A stretch of DNA of 64,000 nucleotides from Aspidiotus rigidus (lineage: Eukaryota > Arthropoda > Insecta > Hemiptera > Diaspididae). The stretch lies in NCBI GenBank assembly GCA_035079385.1, contig JAVHKY010000049.1:1-64000 (forward strand), in the 5' to 3' direction. Shown here one piece after another: positions 45,641-57,560 of the stretch. The notes beneath the pieces were generated by a model. The model did no database searches. It had not been told where the DNA came from and worked only from the letters and a program-made list of their open reading frames with translations. Numbering within the stretch: the first letter of the stretch is position 1; every line of letters starts with the position of its first letter. A program made the translations under genes and the position numbers.

Positions 45641-47254
45641 GGGTGACTTAAACCATTTTCACCAATGATGTTGGATTTGGAACATTTTTGTTTTGGTTGG
45701 ACATTATACGGCCCACGGCAAGTTTTCAAAAAACCTCCCGCAGAACAGAAGGAAGCACATCATCAGGGCCGGACACCATTTAAAATCTCGAAGGACGAGG
45801 AGAAGACAAGCAGAGGAGTGTTACAGCATCAGGAAATGATTTGTGGTTTAAATTCTTATAGAGGAAAGATTTACACCATTCGAAATCGAGCGAAATTACG
45901 GTAGTTACATACACAGACCGGTCATGCAGAACTTCCAAACTTTTTTGAAAGGAAAAGAAAGAATGTATTTAATTTATGACTGATGGTTGAAAACAGCAGT
46001 TACTGCGAGTTCCCCACTGCCACTGCTGAAGGTGCTGTGACTTCCTCATTAAATATAGTAGATTTCACATGTAAAGTTCAAAAATGAGTGTTTTCGACCA
46101 GGTTGAGATCTTGTGGTACGAGCTGTGTCAGAAGACGCATGAAGGATGCATAAATTCTATTTTCTTCGTCAATATTCAAAAAAAAAAAAGGTCGCTTGGA
46201 TCGTAATGATGTCAAAAACGACACTATAATCTCGTACCTCTTAGAATTGGTTAGAAGAACGCTGGACTGAGGAAATTTCTCCAGAATAACCCTTATAAAA
46301 CAGATTCTCCTCAGTAAAACGGCGAAGTAAAACCTACAGAACATGGGAATGAAATCTTAGATTTCAAACCTTTCAGCAAGAAGCGAGAGGGTGTTTTCGA
46401 AACTTTCAAAGTCTTAGAAAAATAGGCCCGTAAATTTTGTCTCATCTTTTCTCCAATTTCACTCGTTTATTCGTGTAGGACTTGATCTCCGTTGATGTAA
46501 TGAGTCTTAAATAATCAAATTAGGTAGCGACGTATAATTTCGATTGCGCTGTTTTAACAGAAAAAAAAAAAAAAAGAATCAATAAACCAATGATTCAACC
46601 CGCTGATATGTGAATGGATGTTGGTTGTAATTTGTGAAAAATATTTTGCCTCCGTGTTGAATCGCCCATATGTACCGTATAATTATCGAAAACTGCGTGC
46701 ATTTCCTAAATGGGAATAAAATTGCTCCACTTAATGTGTTCGAGGGCTAAATGAATAGAATTAGTGAACGTTTCCCACTCGTAGATTCGATATCGCCTTG
46801 TAATTATTTGCACACATATCGCTGCTTCACACTAATCATACGTTTTAAAAGGTTTATTCTCTATTCACTTTGTATGGACGACTAGACAGAGGCTACTCTT
46901 CTTGTTCTCAAATTACCTATCTAACGACTCCCGGTAAATTCGAGAAATTGTACCGGCTACCGACAACATAATTTTGTACGTTTGATTTACTTATAGTGCT
47001 ACCCTCGTAAAATTTGGGAAATTTTTCAAAAACAATTGGAATTTGCTAGACGATCAATCATGTAGGGAAGGCTAAAAATTTTGATTTATCCTTGCCTGAA
47101 CTCAGAAAAAGTTATAAAAAGATCAGTTAATAATGAATGATGATCTAAGAAATATTGAGAAAAAGTAAAGATTTTTAAGCTTTTTTAATAAATTTTTTCT
47201 CTCGATGGCAATCTGTTCTTATTCTATAGACCGACCAGGAATTTTTCCGCTCTA
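45641..47254. other. unassigned DNA, no gene seen
   Basis: AT-rich, with an A run at 46560-46575. Frame 46078-46344 (minus) has no recognisable domain. Confidence 0.4.
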
Positions 47255-47400
47255 ACAGGGAACCTGTTCTATTGCGTGTTCTTAATGTTTTCAGGGAGAA
47301 TTTTGACTTTCGAGCCATTATCTGATAGGAAAAAGACTTGCAAAAATTTTCTTTTAATTTTCGCTCGTGTAAGTGATAGAGGGGGTTGAAAAACATTTTT
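47255..47400 (-). mobile_element. FamA fragment
   Basis: AACAGGGAACCTGTTCTATTG, then TTGACTTTCGAGCCATTATC and AAAAGACTTGCAAAAATTTTC, resembles the reversed right end of FamA with its first minisatellite unit. Confidence 0.5.
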
Positions 47401-47632
47401 GATTCTACATAACAATATACTCAAAATAATATATAAGGATTGTGAGTGAGTGCTTGCGGTTGAGGACCACATTCGCAAAACAAGGTGTAGCCGAGTGAAA
47501 AAATTGCCCTGACAAACTTTGTGATGTAACTTATTTCATCATTTTTATTATAACCTACATTTTAAAAATCAAAAATTTGAAAATCGTAGTGTTGAACAAA
47601 AATTTTTTTTTCTGCAGTGCGATACGACGCCG

Positions 47633-48432
47633 ATTCCGGTCAAGTTGGTCGGACCAAGTTGGTCGACCAAAGATGCACAGAATATAATCACTGAAAAAAT
47701 TTTTATTTGCTTTGGAAAATAAGTTTAAAAATTGAAATGAGCTATAATATAAAAATGACTCGGTCACCACATTAAGAAACGATGTTAAAAAAAAATGTCA
47801 TGACATGGATCAAATTTATTTAATACGATGTATTGTGGGCAATACCTCGTAGATACTCCAACACATCTTCTGTGTCTTCATACGAAATCACAACTGACTG
47901 GAGTCGGCTTTAAGTCGTTACAATGAGCCTCTTCTTTTCAGGCGGTGGGCCACCAGCCACATTGTTGTCCATCGTTACTTCACTGACGGCTTGCTCCCTG
48001 TGGAAAGTCTTGATGGTTTCCCATAATGACTCGTGGTAGCGGGTGCATAACGCGTCAAAACCACAATGCCAGCCCTCAAGCGCATTGTTTGTTCTGGAAA
48101 GGTCCTCGAGAGTAGCATTGTAACAATTCCACAAAGAAAGCGGGTATAATGGAGGCTTCCGACTTCGTCGGCTTCTCAATCTCCCAATCCACTCATCTTC
48201 AAAATATTGAACAACGTCCTCAGCATTACTATCTACGAGATGCTCAAACACGCAAATAACATCACCTACGGGGGTCATATTAGTAGTATTTCGAAGCTTT
48301 TGAAGGCGAAAAATCACTGATTCATATTCATGGCTAAAATTTTTCTTGGTACACAACCTTTTCTTTCTCAACCAACTTGGGCAACCAACCGGCAGGTCGA
48401 CCAACTTGCATTCGACCAACTTGCCGGCACCC
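47633..48432. mobile_element. 800-bp MULE deletion derivative with 9-bp target duplication
   Basis: TACGACGCC lies on both sides (47624-47632 and 48433-48441), a 9-bp target duplication as expected for Mutator-like elements. The ends are inverted: the left has CCGGTCAAGTTGGTCGGACC then AAGTTGGTCGACC; the right, reversed, has GCCGGCAAGTTGGTCGAATG then CAAGTTGGTCGACC. The repeated AAGTTGGTCG box is the likely transposase-binding motif. Inside, on the minus strand, is the C-terminal part of a MULE transposase whose open frame runs into the right terminal repeat. Confidence 0.85.
47910..48419 (-). pseudogene. MULE transposase C-terminal fragment inside its element
   Basis: The 169-codon frame opens within the right terminal repeat (first 20 or so residues, from TTG, are repeat-encoded and not ancestral). 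It then shows FSHEYESVIFRLQKLRNTTN, an EDEWIGRLRSRRSRKPP stretch, LSLWNCYNATLEDLSRTNNA and LEGWHCGF, and ends GGPPPEKKRLIVTT. This is the conserved C-terminal segment of Mutator-like transposases. The DDE catalytic domain is absent, so no activity is expected. The frame itself is undamaged over 140 codons, which suggests that the deletion was recent. It is homologous to 44685-45330 but clearly diverged. Confidence 0.78.
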
Positions 48433-48496
48433 TACGACGCCATCTTATTTCACAGGTAGATATGCGTGTGCACCCTGCGATCCTGCTAGGAGTACT

Positions 48497-49043
48497 AGGG
48501 CTCTACATCTGATGGGTATTCGCAGATGCCGTTTTGTGCGCAAAAAGATTTTTTCCTCATACGAGCCTATGTTGAATTCGTATTTTTCAATGAAGGATAA
48601 ATCGAGAACGGCTCAATGGATTTTTTTGAAACGACCCGCGTTGGAAAGGAAATTTTATGGACAATCGACGATTTTCTTTAAAAGCATTATTTTTCGATCT
48701 ATCGATTAATAAATGAAATGCGTTTTTTTGCCTAAACGGCTCACAAACCAATGTTACGAGTGGCAAATGTACAAAGAGACGCGTTTCGTCCAAGTTTCAT
48801 TTATTACTTGATAAGTCGAAAAATAATGATTTTAGAGAAAAATTGAAGAGAAGATCGTCAATTAACCATAAAATTTTCTTTCCAACGCAGTTTATTTCAA
48901 AACAATCCATCGAGTCGTTCTCAGGTTATCCTTATTGAAAAACAAACATGAGCTGCATTGATTCTAAACATGAGCTCTTATGGGGAAAAATTCATTTTGC
49001 ACGCAAAATGGCGTCTGCGAATATCCATCAGATGTAGAGCCCT
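48497..49043. mobile_element. 547-bp imperfect palindrome (foldback element)
   Basis: AGGGCTCTACATCTGATGGG and TATTCGCAGATGCCGTTTTG at the left return reversed at the right end (CAAAATGGCGTCTGCGAATA, CCATCAGATGTAGAGCCCT). Matching continues through the interior, with ATTTTATGG...TTAATAAATGAAA paired to TTTCATTTATTACTTG...CCATAAAATTTTC, so the arms are about 260 bp each. No target duplication could be fixed. Frames 48377-48709 and 48587-48793 are not supported. Confidence 0.82.
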
Positions 49044-49112
49044 AACCCTGCGTACGAGTATATACAACACGTGCGCAGGGTTGTTAAACGTATCACATTG
49101 CTAAATTTTACA

Positions 49113-50000
49113 TTTAGCATTCAGTGCAAAATTCAAATTGCAGATCGCAAAATATGTGCGTCGAACTTTGTTTTTGTGTTGAACATTGTTTTAGGTACAA
49201 GAATATCATAAATAAAATTATAAAAATTTATAAAATTAAAGCTTGAGAAATAATCATCGTAGTTATTTATATTAAATTAAAAACAATTCAAATCAAAATT
49301 TTAAATTATGAAAAGAATTAAATTTATAAGGTACCTACCATAGATAAAATATTTTAGAAAATGATAATTCTGAAAGAAAATTTATTCCTAATCTCTGGTT
49401 TTATTAATGAAATAATAGATTTATCAAGTTTAGCGTTCAGTGTAAAATTCAAGTTGCGGATGGCAAAATGTGTGTATTGAACCTTGTTTCTGTGTTGAGC
49501 ATTGTTTTAGGTACATGTATAACATGAATAAATTATAAAAATTTATAAAATTAAAGCTTGAAAAATAATCATCGTAATTATTTATATTAAATTAGAAACA
49601 ATTCACATCAAAATTTTAAATTATGAAAATGAATAAACTTTAGAAAAATGATGATTTTGAATGAAAGTTTATTTTTGGTTTCTAATTTATTAATATAAAT
49701 TTGTCATATTTAGGGTTCAGTATGAAATTTAAGTTGCAGACGGCAAAATGTGTGCGTTGAACATTGTTTTCGGTACATGTATAAAATAGATAAATTTATT
49801 AGAATTCACGAAATTAAAGGTACCGTAATTATTAATATAATTATTATTAATAATTAATTAAAAACCATTAAATGAAGAGAAAAAATAAATGTATGAACCG
49901 TAAATAAAATTCAGAAAATGATAATTTGGAATGAAAATTTATTCTTAATTTCTAATTTTATTCATAAAATAATAAATTTTAGTCTTTATACAATAATTAT
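49113..50000. repeat. tandem repeat of about 280-316 bp (3 units)
   Basis: TTTAG(C/G)(A/G)TTCAGTGYAAAATTC starts at 49113, 49429 and 49709, each followed by GGCAAAATGTGTGYRTTGAA, TTGTTTTAGGTACATGTAT, a long AT stretch and ATTTATTCYTAATYTCTGGT. Units are very AT-rich and become less similar to the right. Confidence 0.85.
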
Positions 50001-50459
50001 TATATGAGAAATAATAATCAATTATCATTTTTTATCGATGAAAAATTTATTTTTAATATCGTGAATTATTTCACTCAGTACTAATAGACAACATTACTCC
50101 ATTCAGAACTACGGTCAATTCGTACCAAAATCAATGAGAAATGATAAGGAGAAAATTGAATCAGAGAGTCTAAAGTCAAGAGTGAGAAAGATTTCTTGAG
50201 TACACTGGGCTAAAGATGAAAGTCTGTCAATGGATTCACGACTTTGGAGACTGGCTTCGAATACAGTTTCCATATTAATTTGTTTGAGACCGATATGACG
50301 CTTGGTTTTTAGTAAGCCTAGGAGATATGATGAATGATTAATTTTAAACTAGAGTAATCCTTTGTAGAAGGCGTGGCCATAATGGGTGAGTAACCTAAAA
50401 GAGACCTAGATTTGTATTTTATGGTAGGACTGTACAAAGCGAATAAACTGATCGGCCAA

Positions 50460-50684
50460 CAGGGGCCTAATCAAGGGGGGCCCGAGGTGCCAGAAAATTT
50501 CCCGGCCCTCCCAGAAAAAAATAGGCTCAAATGAAAAAATTGATTCCAGCATAATTTTCTAATTTTGATACTCAATATATTAGAAAAAAAACAAAAACGA
50601 AACCGCCAGATGGCTAATTTTTTCATAACTATTCTTGAGGATTTTTTTCGCGCCCCCTACAAATAAAAACTGGTTACGCCCCCT
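50460..50684. mobile_element. 225-bp hAT-type MITE
   Basis: TCGGCCAA lies on both sides (50452-50459 and 50685-50692), a perfect 8-bp target duplication. The left end CAGGGGCCTAATCAAGGGGG pairs with the right end CTGGTTACGCCCCCT. CAGGGGCGTAACCAG-like ends are common in insect hAT MITEs. Confidence 0.85.
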
Positions 50685-50692
50685 TCGGCCAA

Positions 50693-52440
50693 GCTTCACT
50701 TTTTATGGATTGACGAAGTCTTTGATGTTGGACGGAAAGAAAATTCAAAGTCTCTACTTAGCTCTCATCAATTTTTATTTCTTTTGGTCGATGATCATCG
50801 TCTACCGAGGAATTTTCATGCAAGGTCGCTAAGATGTTGAATTCTGGACCAATGACAGCACATTTTTGAAAACTATAATATATAGAAACCATGCAAGAAT
50901 CAATTTTTTGTTTTGAATTTAAACATGCTGGCTTAATTGCCTTCCTAATTATGTGCCGGCGTTTGTTATTGCTGCACTTCAGACTTCCCAGACACACCCA
51001 TCGGCTCTTTGGTGGTCTCATCCATAGAAAATGAAAGTCAGGTATTCTAGAGTCGCGTTTCACGGAATTTTAGTCAGCTATATATTCTTCCTCTAAACCT
51101 TGCTTTTCTGCATTGTAATTTGGAACCACGTTTTTTCCCGACACTCGGGGCAAATTGCGAACATTCTCTATAGACTGTACATTCGTGTGGAAGGTGTCAA
51201 TCGATCAAAACCTCTTCTTAACAGACTGGGCAGGCTGCTCCGAGATGAAAAAAAGAGGATCGAATATGAAGTGCTGTCAAAGTAGTGTTTTGATATCATA
51301 TAATTAACTCGTTAAATCGAACTTTACTACTGGACACGACTCAACGTAAACGTTTCAAGTGCATCTTCGCGAATATAGGTATTCTCGCACGTATAGCAAC
51401 ACGATACTTAGGTAAACGATTGCCCACTTATCCTACGTGCTTTTCCAATCGAGAACGAAATCGATTTTAATCACTTAATTATAGTATTTAGAACGCGACG
51501 ATGCTATTTACTTTGAAGAGAGGGAGAGGAACGATCATCGTGGACACATCTATACAGTCGAGACAATCATTAAGAATCCGTTGCTACCACAGAGTAGCCT
51601 TCTTTCTACTAATGATTAACTATGAGTATTAATGGATAAATTTACGCGCTCAAATTATTATTATTTCGAAGTCGAATTGTGTACATGCAATAACACCTTT
51701 ATCTACTACAAGTTGATGAGTGTGATAAACTAGCTGAGAATTACATCATTACGATGAATCTCGTGTGGACTATATGAAACCTGGAGATTCGCTATGGTCG
51801 TGACAGTCGACGATCGTGAGTAGAAAATGGAGAATACATTCTTTCTACCTTTGAATTATATGTATGAAAAGATTTTCAACACCAATAATTTGCTGAGATC
51901 GACGTCCCTTATTGAATTCTATACTATTATAGCTAGAAACTATTGGACTTGAAAGAATTGCTGGCTGACGAGTTAGGTTCCTTCGAAAACGTCAGTTCTC
52001 ATTCATGATCATTGCTGTCGAACTGAGAAATATTCTTTCCAATCATATTCAGAGTACTACTGGCGTTTTCTTAAACTACCGCATTACAGCCTCGGTATCA
52101 ACTCCTTTCCCAAGAGCTGTCTTTCGGAGAATAGAGTACTTATTCAGATTTTTTAAATGAAATAATTTTATCAGATTTTATGACTTGTTAAAGCATCACA
52201 GAAAAAAGAAGGAAGTCCTATCCTTTAATGAAGAAAGCTTGAATACGTATAAAATTTTTGGCACAAATTAGACTGAATTTCTAAGGACCGCATCAGTGTC
52301 AAATTTTTGATAGATCGAAAAACGTTAGGTTTATGGTCCTAAGTCGCTGGATGCCATCATTGCGATAGCTAAAATTAATTTGAAATAGACATCGATTAAT
52401 TAGCTTATCAGAACACTATATTTGTGGTAGGTTGGACCTT
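50693..52440. other. unassigned DNA, no gene seen
   Basis: Short frames at 50758-51063 (minus) and 51100-51285 (plus) lack domains. No repeats of note. Confidence 0.4.
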
Positions 52441-52444
52441 CTTA

Positions 52445-53260
52445 CTCTCCAATTTTTTTATTTATTTATTCATTTAACGAGCTTAAAACCTACTAGGTCA
52501 TTAGCTCGACGGTATAGATGAAAAATAAGAAGATGAAAATTAATGTGGAGAGGAATTAGTGTGGATGGTCAAGTTGTTTAGATGTTGGTGTAAGAGTCAG
52601 TTATTGTAGGCTACCACAAACGGTTTCAAGGTTGTTTTTGAGTGCTTGAGTGAGGGAGGAGGGTGTATTAGAGAAAAAACGAAGAGGTAAGAATTGGGGG
52701 GTGTTCCATAATTAGGTGATGAGTGAACGGTAGTAATTTTTATAGTCTAGAGATGGTACAGGGTAATTATCAGTTATTTGGTCGAAAGAGGTAGCTTGTT
52801 TAACGGCTTGATCAACGGCATCATGTTGAGGGAGGCCAATGTGTCCAGGAATCCATATGAAAATTATTTGGGTGTTGATTAAGTTTAGAGTATGAAGTGT
52901 CAGGTAAATGCGTTGAACGATTGGATTGGAGTTGAATGCATCTGTAAGGGAATGAAAAGAAGGAGGGAGTCAGAATTGGCCCTTTTGGAGAAGTTGGGAG
53001 TGAGAGACCGGCAAGTATGCCCATAAGTTCCGATGTAAATATGGAAGCTATGATTGTGTCACGGATGCGTTCTGAAAATATTTCCCCATCAATGGAGTAT
53101 GCGTACGCTGCTTTATTAGATGTTTTAGATCCATCAGAGAGGCAGAGTGTGTAGTGAGGGTATTCTTGAAGTAATTTTGTGACGAGTTGGATACAAGCAG
53201 TTTTATCATATTTGGGAGGTTGTCCTCTACTTCTTTCGTAGCCCTAAAATCCTACTCTGT
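52445..53260 (-). pseudogene. non-LTR retrotransposon 3' end with RNase H
   Basis: On the minus strand, from about 53220, the frame reads LQEYPHYTLCLSDGSKTSNK then IASIFTSELMGILAGL, the first strands of an RNase HI domain with its Asp (DGS) and Glu (SELMG). After one frame shift near 52960 it continues NSNPIVQRIYLTLHTLN and IIFIWIPGHIGLPQHDAVDQ, then ITDNYPVPSLDYKNYYRSLI. The WIPGHIG box is typical of RNase H in Jockey/I-type non-LTR elements. A 3' untranslated region follows, with CTAATGACCTAGTAGGTTTT and a (AAAT)n tail at 52450-52470. RT is not recognisable upstream; only a few scraps remain to about 53400. Confidence 0.75.
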
Positions 53261-53608
53261 CAGAGCACCGTGGTGGAGTTCATAGGCGGCTTAAGGGTAA
53301 CTCGGCTACACGAATAGAACGATAGACTGAACGCAAATTGAGAGAAAGAGTTTCTGGATAATTTCGTGGGTTGAACTACTAAGGCGGTTAACATTCTATT
53401 GCGGTGGTTGATGATCACATCGAAAGATCTGGCGGTGAGGGACTGGTTTTTAAAACACTAAATCATTGATGCCTATTAGTAGTATGTATACACCCGTGTC
53501 CTGGGCCACATTTTAGTAATTGTTTGAAATACCCCGATAATCTACATCTTCCTCACCGAGGACCTCAACGGCACCATATCCTACCTTACCCCGGTAATAC
53601 CCTAATCC

Positions 53609-54880
53609 CCCGCACATGAATATGCCAATCTGTCTCTCTCACTCTTATTTCCTCACATCTTCTATCTACCCTCCACGGCCACGAATTCTCTTGACTATCT
53701 TCGTTATACTTATTCCTACCCTCTACTGTATAGTCTCCATAATTTTTTCTCATTTATCACTCAATTTTCATAAACTCTCTATATTTAGCTGCCCCGAACC
53801 GATAAACCCTCGAGTGCGTGAAAGGTTTGATCGAAAATGGATACAAGTGATGAGGTCTCGCCCATTCGTATGAAAACTCGGCCACCATGTATTCTCCCGA
53901 ACTACCAGCTATCTGTTCCTGCTTCTCCCACATTTCTTTTTTCCCTCGTCCCAGTAAATTCCTCCTCCTTTCCTCTCTCAAAGCTATACGACTTTACTAT
54001 TCCAATCCCATCGTTCAACGCATTCTTATCCTCCTTCACACTTTATCTTCTCTATCTTCAAATGCCGTCCTCTGGATTCCTGTTTACATCGGTCTCGCGG
54101 AACATGAGGCAGTAAATCTAGCTGCCAGGCAAGCCCTGATCTCTTCCTCCCTGCATTTGACAGACTGTTATTTTCTTCCTCTAATCATCAGATTGTGGCC
54201 CAAGCTTAGAAACTTCTTTCGATTGAAAAATCCCCAACTCGCGGTCCTCTTCAATTCTTTTCTTATTTCTGTATATCATCATCCATTTAAATTATAATAA
54301 TCCATTTAAATTCAATTGAAATTCAGCCTGAAATGATCAGCAGAAAGAGGGCCTTGTTATGTGTGTAGAAAGATACCATTCCCCAATTTCTGTCCTTATC
54401 AAAATCCATTTAAATTCAATTGAAATTCAGCCTGAAACGATCAGCAGAAAAGAGGCCTTGTTATGTGTGTAGAAAGATACGATTCCCCAATTTCTGTCCT
54501 TATCAAAATCCATTTAAATTCAATTGAAATTCAGCCTGAAACGATCAGCAGAAAGGTAGACTTGTTATATGTGCAGAAAGATACCATTTCCCAATTTCTG
54601 TCCTTATCATAATCCATTTAAATTCTTAGCCTGAAACGATCAGCAGAAAAGAGGCCTTGTTATGTGTGTAGAAAGATACCATTCCCCAATTTCTGTCCTT
54701 ATCAAAATCCATTTAAATTCAGTTGAAATTCAGCCTGAAACGATCAGCAGAAAGGTAGACTTGTTATATGTGCAGAAAGATACCATTTCCCAATTTCTGT
54801 CCTTATCATAATCCATTTAAATTCAATTGAAATTTAGCCTGAACCGATCAGCCGAAAAAGGGCCTCGTTATGTGTGTAGA
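53609..54880. repeat. segmental duplicate, copy 1
   Basis: CCCGCACATGAATATGCCAA starts here and at 56506. The two copies are nearly identical for about 690 bp (one extra A and a few substitutions) and continue into the 104-bp array, sharing the unusual unit ending AAATTCTTAGCCTGAA. Copy 2 lacks about three array units relative to copy 1. Confidence 0.88.
53840..54297 (+). pseudogene. non-LTR RNase H fragment, copy 1
   Basis: The plus-strand frame contains SATMYSPELPAICSCFSHIS, SNPIVQRILILLHTLSSLS then AVLWIPVYIGLAEHEAVNLA and ARQAL. This is the second half of an RNase H domain (compare PIVQRIYLTLHTL and WIPGHIGLPQHDAVDQA at 52445-53260), with GH changed to VY in the conserved box. Upstream the DG(S) strand is broken by stops (GYK followed by two stops). 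The frame ends only when it runs into the 104-bp repeat (its last residues, VYHHPFKL, are repeat-encoded), so the retroelement's own C-terminus has been replaced. It is a dead fragment. Confidence 0.7.
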
Positions 54881-55799
54881 AAGATAACATTCCCCACTTT
54901 ATGTCCTTAGTGAAAATCAGCCTAAAACGATCAGCAGAAAAGGAGCCTTGTTATGTTAGTAGAAAGATACCATTCTCCAATTTCTGTCTTATCATAAACC
55001 ATTTAAATTCAATTGAAATTCAGCCTGAAACGATCAGCAGCAAAGGAGCCTTGTTATGTTAGTAGAAAGATACCATTCCCCAATTCCTGTCCTTATCATA
55101 ATCCATTCAAATTCAATTGAATTTCAGCCTGAAACGATCAGCAGAAAAGGAGCATTGTTATATGTGTAGAAAGATACCATTCTCCGATTTCTGTCTTATC
55201 ATAATCCAATATAAATTCAATTGAAATTCAGCCAGAAACGATCAGCAGAAAGGGGACCTTGTTATATGTGCAGAGAGATACCATTCCCTAATTTCTGTCC
55301 TTATTATAATCCATTTAAATTCAATTGAAAGTCAGCCTGAAACGATCAGCAGAAAAGAGGCCTTGTTGTGTGTGTAGAAAGATACCATTCCCCAATTTAT
55401 GTCCTTAGTGAAAATCAGCCTAAAACGATCAGCAGAAAAGGGGCCTTGTTATGTTACTAGAAAGATACCATTCTCTAATTTCTGTCTTATCATAATCCAT
55501 TTAAATTCAATTGAAATTCAGCCTGAAACGATTAGCAGAAAAGGGGCCTTGTTGTGTGTGTAGAAAGATACCATTCTCCGATCTCCGTCCATATTATCAT
55601 CCATTTATATTCAATTGAAAATCAGCCTAAAACGATCAGCAGAAAGGGAGCCCTGTTATATGTGTAGAAAGATACCATTCTCCAATTTCTGTATATCATC
55701 ATCCATTTAAATTCAATAGAAATTTAGCCTGGAACGATCAGCAGAAAGAGGACCTTGGTATATGTGCAGAAAGATACCATTTCCCAATTTTTGTCCTCA
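54298..55799. repeat. 104-bp tandem repeat, reverse orientation (about 14 units)
   Basis: TCCATTTAAATTCAATTGAA recurs at 54301, 54405, 54509 and onwards with period 104, followed by CAGCCTGAAACGATCAGCAG, a CCTTGTTATGTGTGTAGAAA box and GATACCATTCCCCAATTTCT. This is the reverse complement of the family at 20641-25259. Some units are shortened (54625, 54915, 55410). Confidence 0.92.
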
Positions 55800-55803
55800 T
55801 CAA

Positions 55804-55888
55804 ATTTTTCCAAGTTTTTCGCTGGACGGCACACGGCGCACGGCGCACGGCAGATTTCTCAAATAGCCCCCCATAAAACAGGTTCCCT
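55804..55888 (+). mobile_element. FamA right-end fragment
   Basis: TTTTTCGCTGGACGGC, repeated GCACGGC, CTCAAATAGCCCCCCATAAA and ACAGGTTCCCT match the last 85 bp of the FamA copy at 13747-14264. Confidence 0.75.
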
Positions 55889-55894
55889 GTTAAT

Positions 55895-56288
55895 AATTAT
55901 TATCTCGACCGAACTTCCTACTCCGAGCTCTTCTCTACCGACGGATCCACTGGTCCAAAAACTGGTTGGGATTATTCGATTCAAAGCGTCACTCATAACC
56001 GATCACCGATTGAAAAATTTCGCCTCTATTTTCATGATCTACGCCATATACTCTTGTCTTTCTTACCTCTTTGTCCTCACTGATTCATTTACCTCTGCAA
56101 ACACTAACATCCACATCAACACCAGCCGCCTTCCTCTGTATTCCAAGCCATACAACAATTTCCTAAGAGATGACGCGGTTGACCTTGCCGCCGAAAGTTC
56201 GCTTCCCTCCCACAAAATTTCTGATTCTGTACCTACTTCTTCCTACAACTTGAAAAGTTATTATCAATCTTTTATAATCGACTCCTGA
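55895..56288 (+). pseudogene. non-LTR RNase H fragment, diverged
   Basis: The frame shows YLFVLTDSFTSANTN, resembling the first RNase H strand (TDGS in active forms), and later FLRDDAVDLAAESSLPSHKI then SDSVPTSSYNLKSYYQSFII, matching the ITD.YPVPS.DYKNYYRSLI end at 52445-53260. The conserved WIPGH box has been lost between them. It runs in frame from FamA and repeat sequence upstream, so the apparent 177-codon ORF start at 55755 is not real. The piece ends in a stop at 56288 and the following 200 bp are unassigned. Confidence 0.6.
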
Positions 56289-56505
56289 CATGACTTCTGG
56301 AAAACTCGATATTCATACGAAATTAGAACGATCAAAAACGAGGCAGTCCCTGGACTCTCTCTAATCGAACTGCCGATCATTAAGAATTCATTCTCCCTTA
56401 TCTCAGAATCGGTTATATACATATTTTTTTCTAGGTCAGTTTTCTCCTCCTTCAGCGAACACTGCCAACAAATGATATATGTGTTCGCAACTCCTATTTT
56501 TGTAG

Positions 56506-57560
56506 CCCGCACATGAATATGCCAATCTGTCTCTCTCACTCTTATTTCCTCACATCTTCTATCTACCCTCCACGGCCACGAATTCTCTTGACTATCTTCG
56601 TTATACTTATTCCTACCCTCTACTGTATAGTCTCCATAATTTTTTCTCATTTATCACTCAATTTTCATAAACTCTCTACATTTAGCTGCCCCGAACCGAT
56701 AAACCCTCGAGTGCGTGAAAGGTTTGATCGAAAATGGCTACAAGTGATGAGGTCTCGCCCATTCGTATGAAAAACTCGGCCACCATGTATTCTCCCGAAC
56801 TACCAGCTATCTGTTCCTGCTTCTCCCACATTTCTTTTTTCCCTCGTCCCAGTAAATTCCTCCTCCTTTCCTCTCTCAAAGCCATACGACTTTACTATTC
56901 CAATCCCATCGTTCAACGCATTCTTATCCTCCTTCACACTTTATCTTCTCTATCTTCAAATGCCGTCCTCTGGATTCCTGTTTACATCGGTCTCGCGGAA
57001 CATGAGGCAGTAAATCTAGCTGCCAGGCAAGCCCTGATCTCTTCCTCCCTGCATTTGACAGACTGTTATTTTCTTCCTCTAATCATCAGATTGTGGCCCA
57101 AGCTTAGAAACTTCTTTCGATTGAAAAATCCCCAACTCGCGGTCCTCTTCAATTCTTTTCTTATTTCTGTATATCATCATCCATTTAAATTATAATAATC
57201 CATTTAAATTCAATTGAAATTCAGCCTGAAACGATCAGCAGAAAGAGGGCCTTGTTATGTGTGTAGAAAGATACCATTCTCCAATTTCTGTCCTTATCAA
57301 AATCCATTTAAATTCAATTGAAATTCAGCCTGAAACGATCAGCAGAAAAGAGGCCTTGTTATGTGTGTAGAAAGATACGATTCCCCAATTTCTGTCCTTA
57401 TCAAAATCCATTTAAATTCAATTGAAATTCAGCCTGAAACGATCAGCAGAAAGGTAGACTTGTTATATGTGCAGAAAGATACCATTTCCCAATTTCTGTC
57501 CTTATCATAATCCATTTAAATTCTTAGCCTGAACCGATCAGCCGAAAAAGGGCCTCGTTA
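56506..57560. repeat. segmental duplicate, copy 2
   Basis: Nearly identical to the segment starting at 53609 (offset 2897). The sequence before it (TTTTTGTAG) is unrelated to that before copy 1, which fixes the left duplication boundary at CCCGCAC. Confidence 0.88.
56734..57195 (+). pseudogene. non-LTR RNase H fragment, copy 2
   Basis: Almost identical to 53840-54297, with one extra A that opens a 153-codon frame from an ATG at 56734. Residues from SATMYSPELPAI to AVNLAARQAL are the RNase H remnant (WIPVYIGLAEHE box). The ATG start and first residues are not homologous to the family and arise by chance. Its terminal residues are encoded by the 104-bp repeat. A long intact frame here reflects recent duplication, not function. 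Confidence 0.7.

Noticed and set aside
53616..53873. 85-codon frame, also at 56513-56770
   Set aside because: Present twice only because of the segmental duplication; it has no match to the retroelement frame.
56264..56650. 128-codon minus-strand frame
   Set aside because: Antisense to retroelement-derived DNA and spans the duplication boundary; no domain seen.
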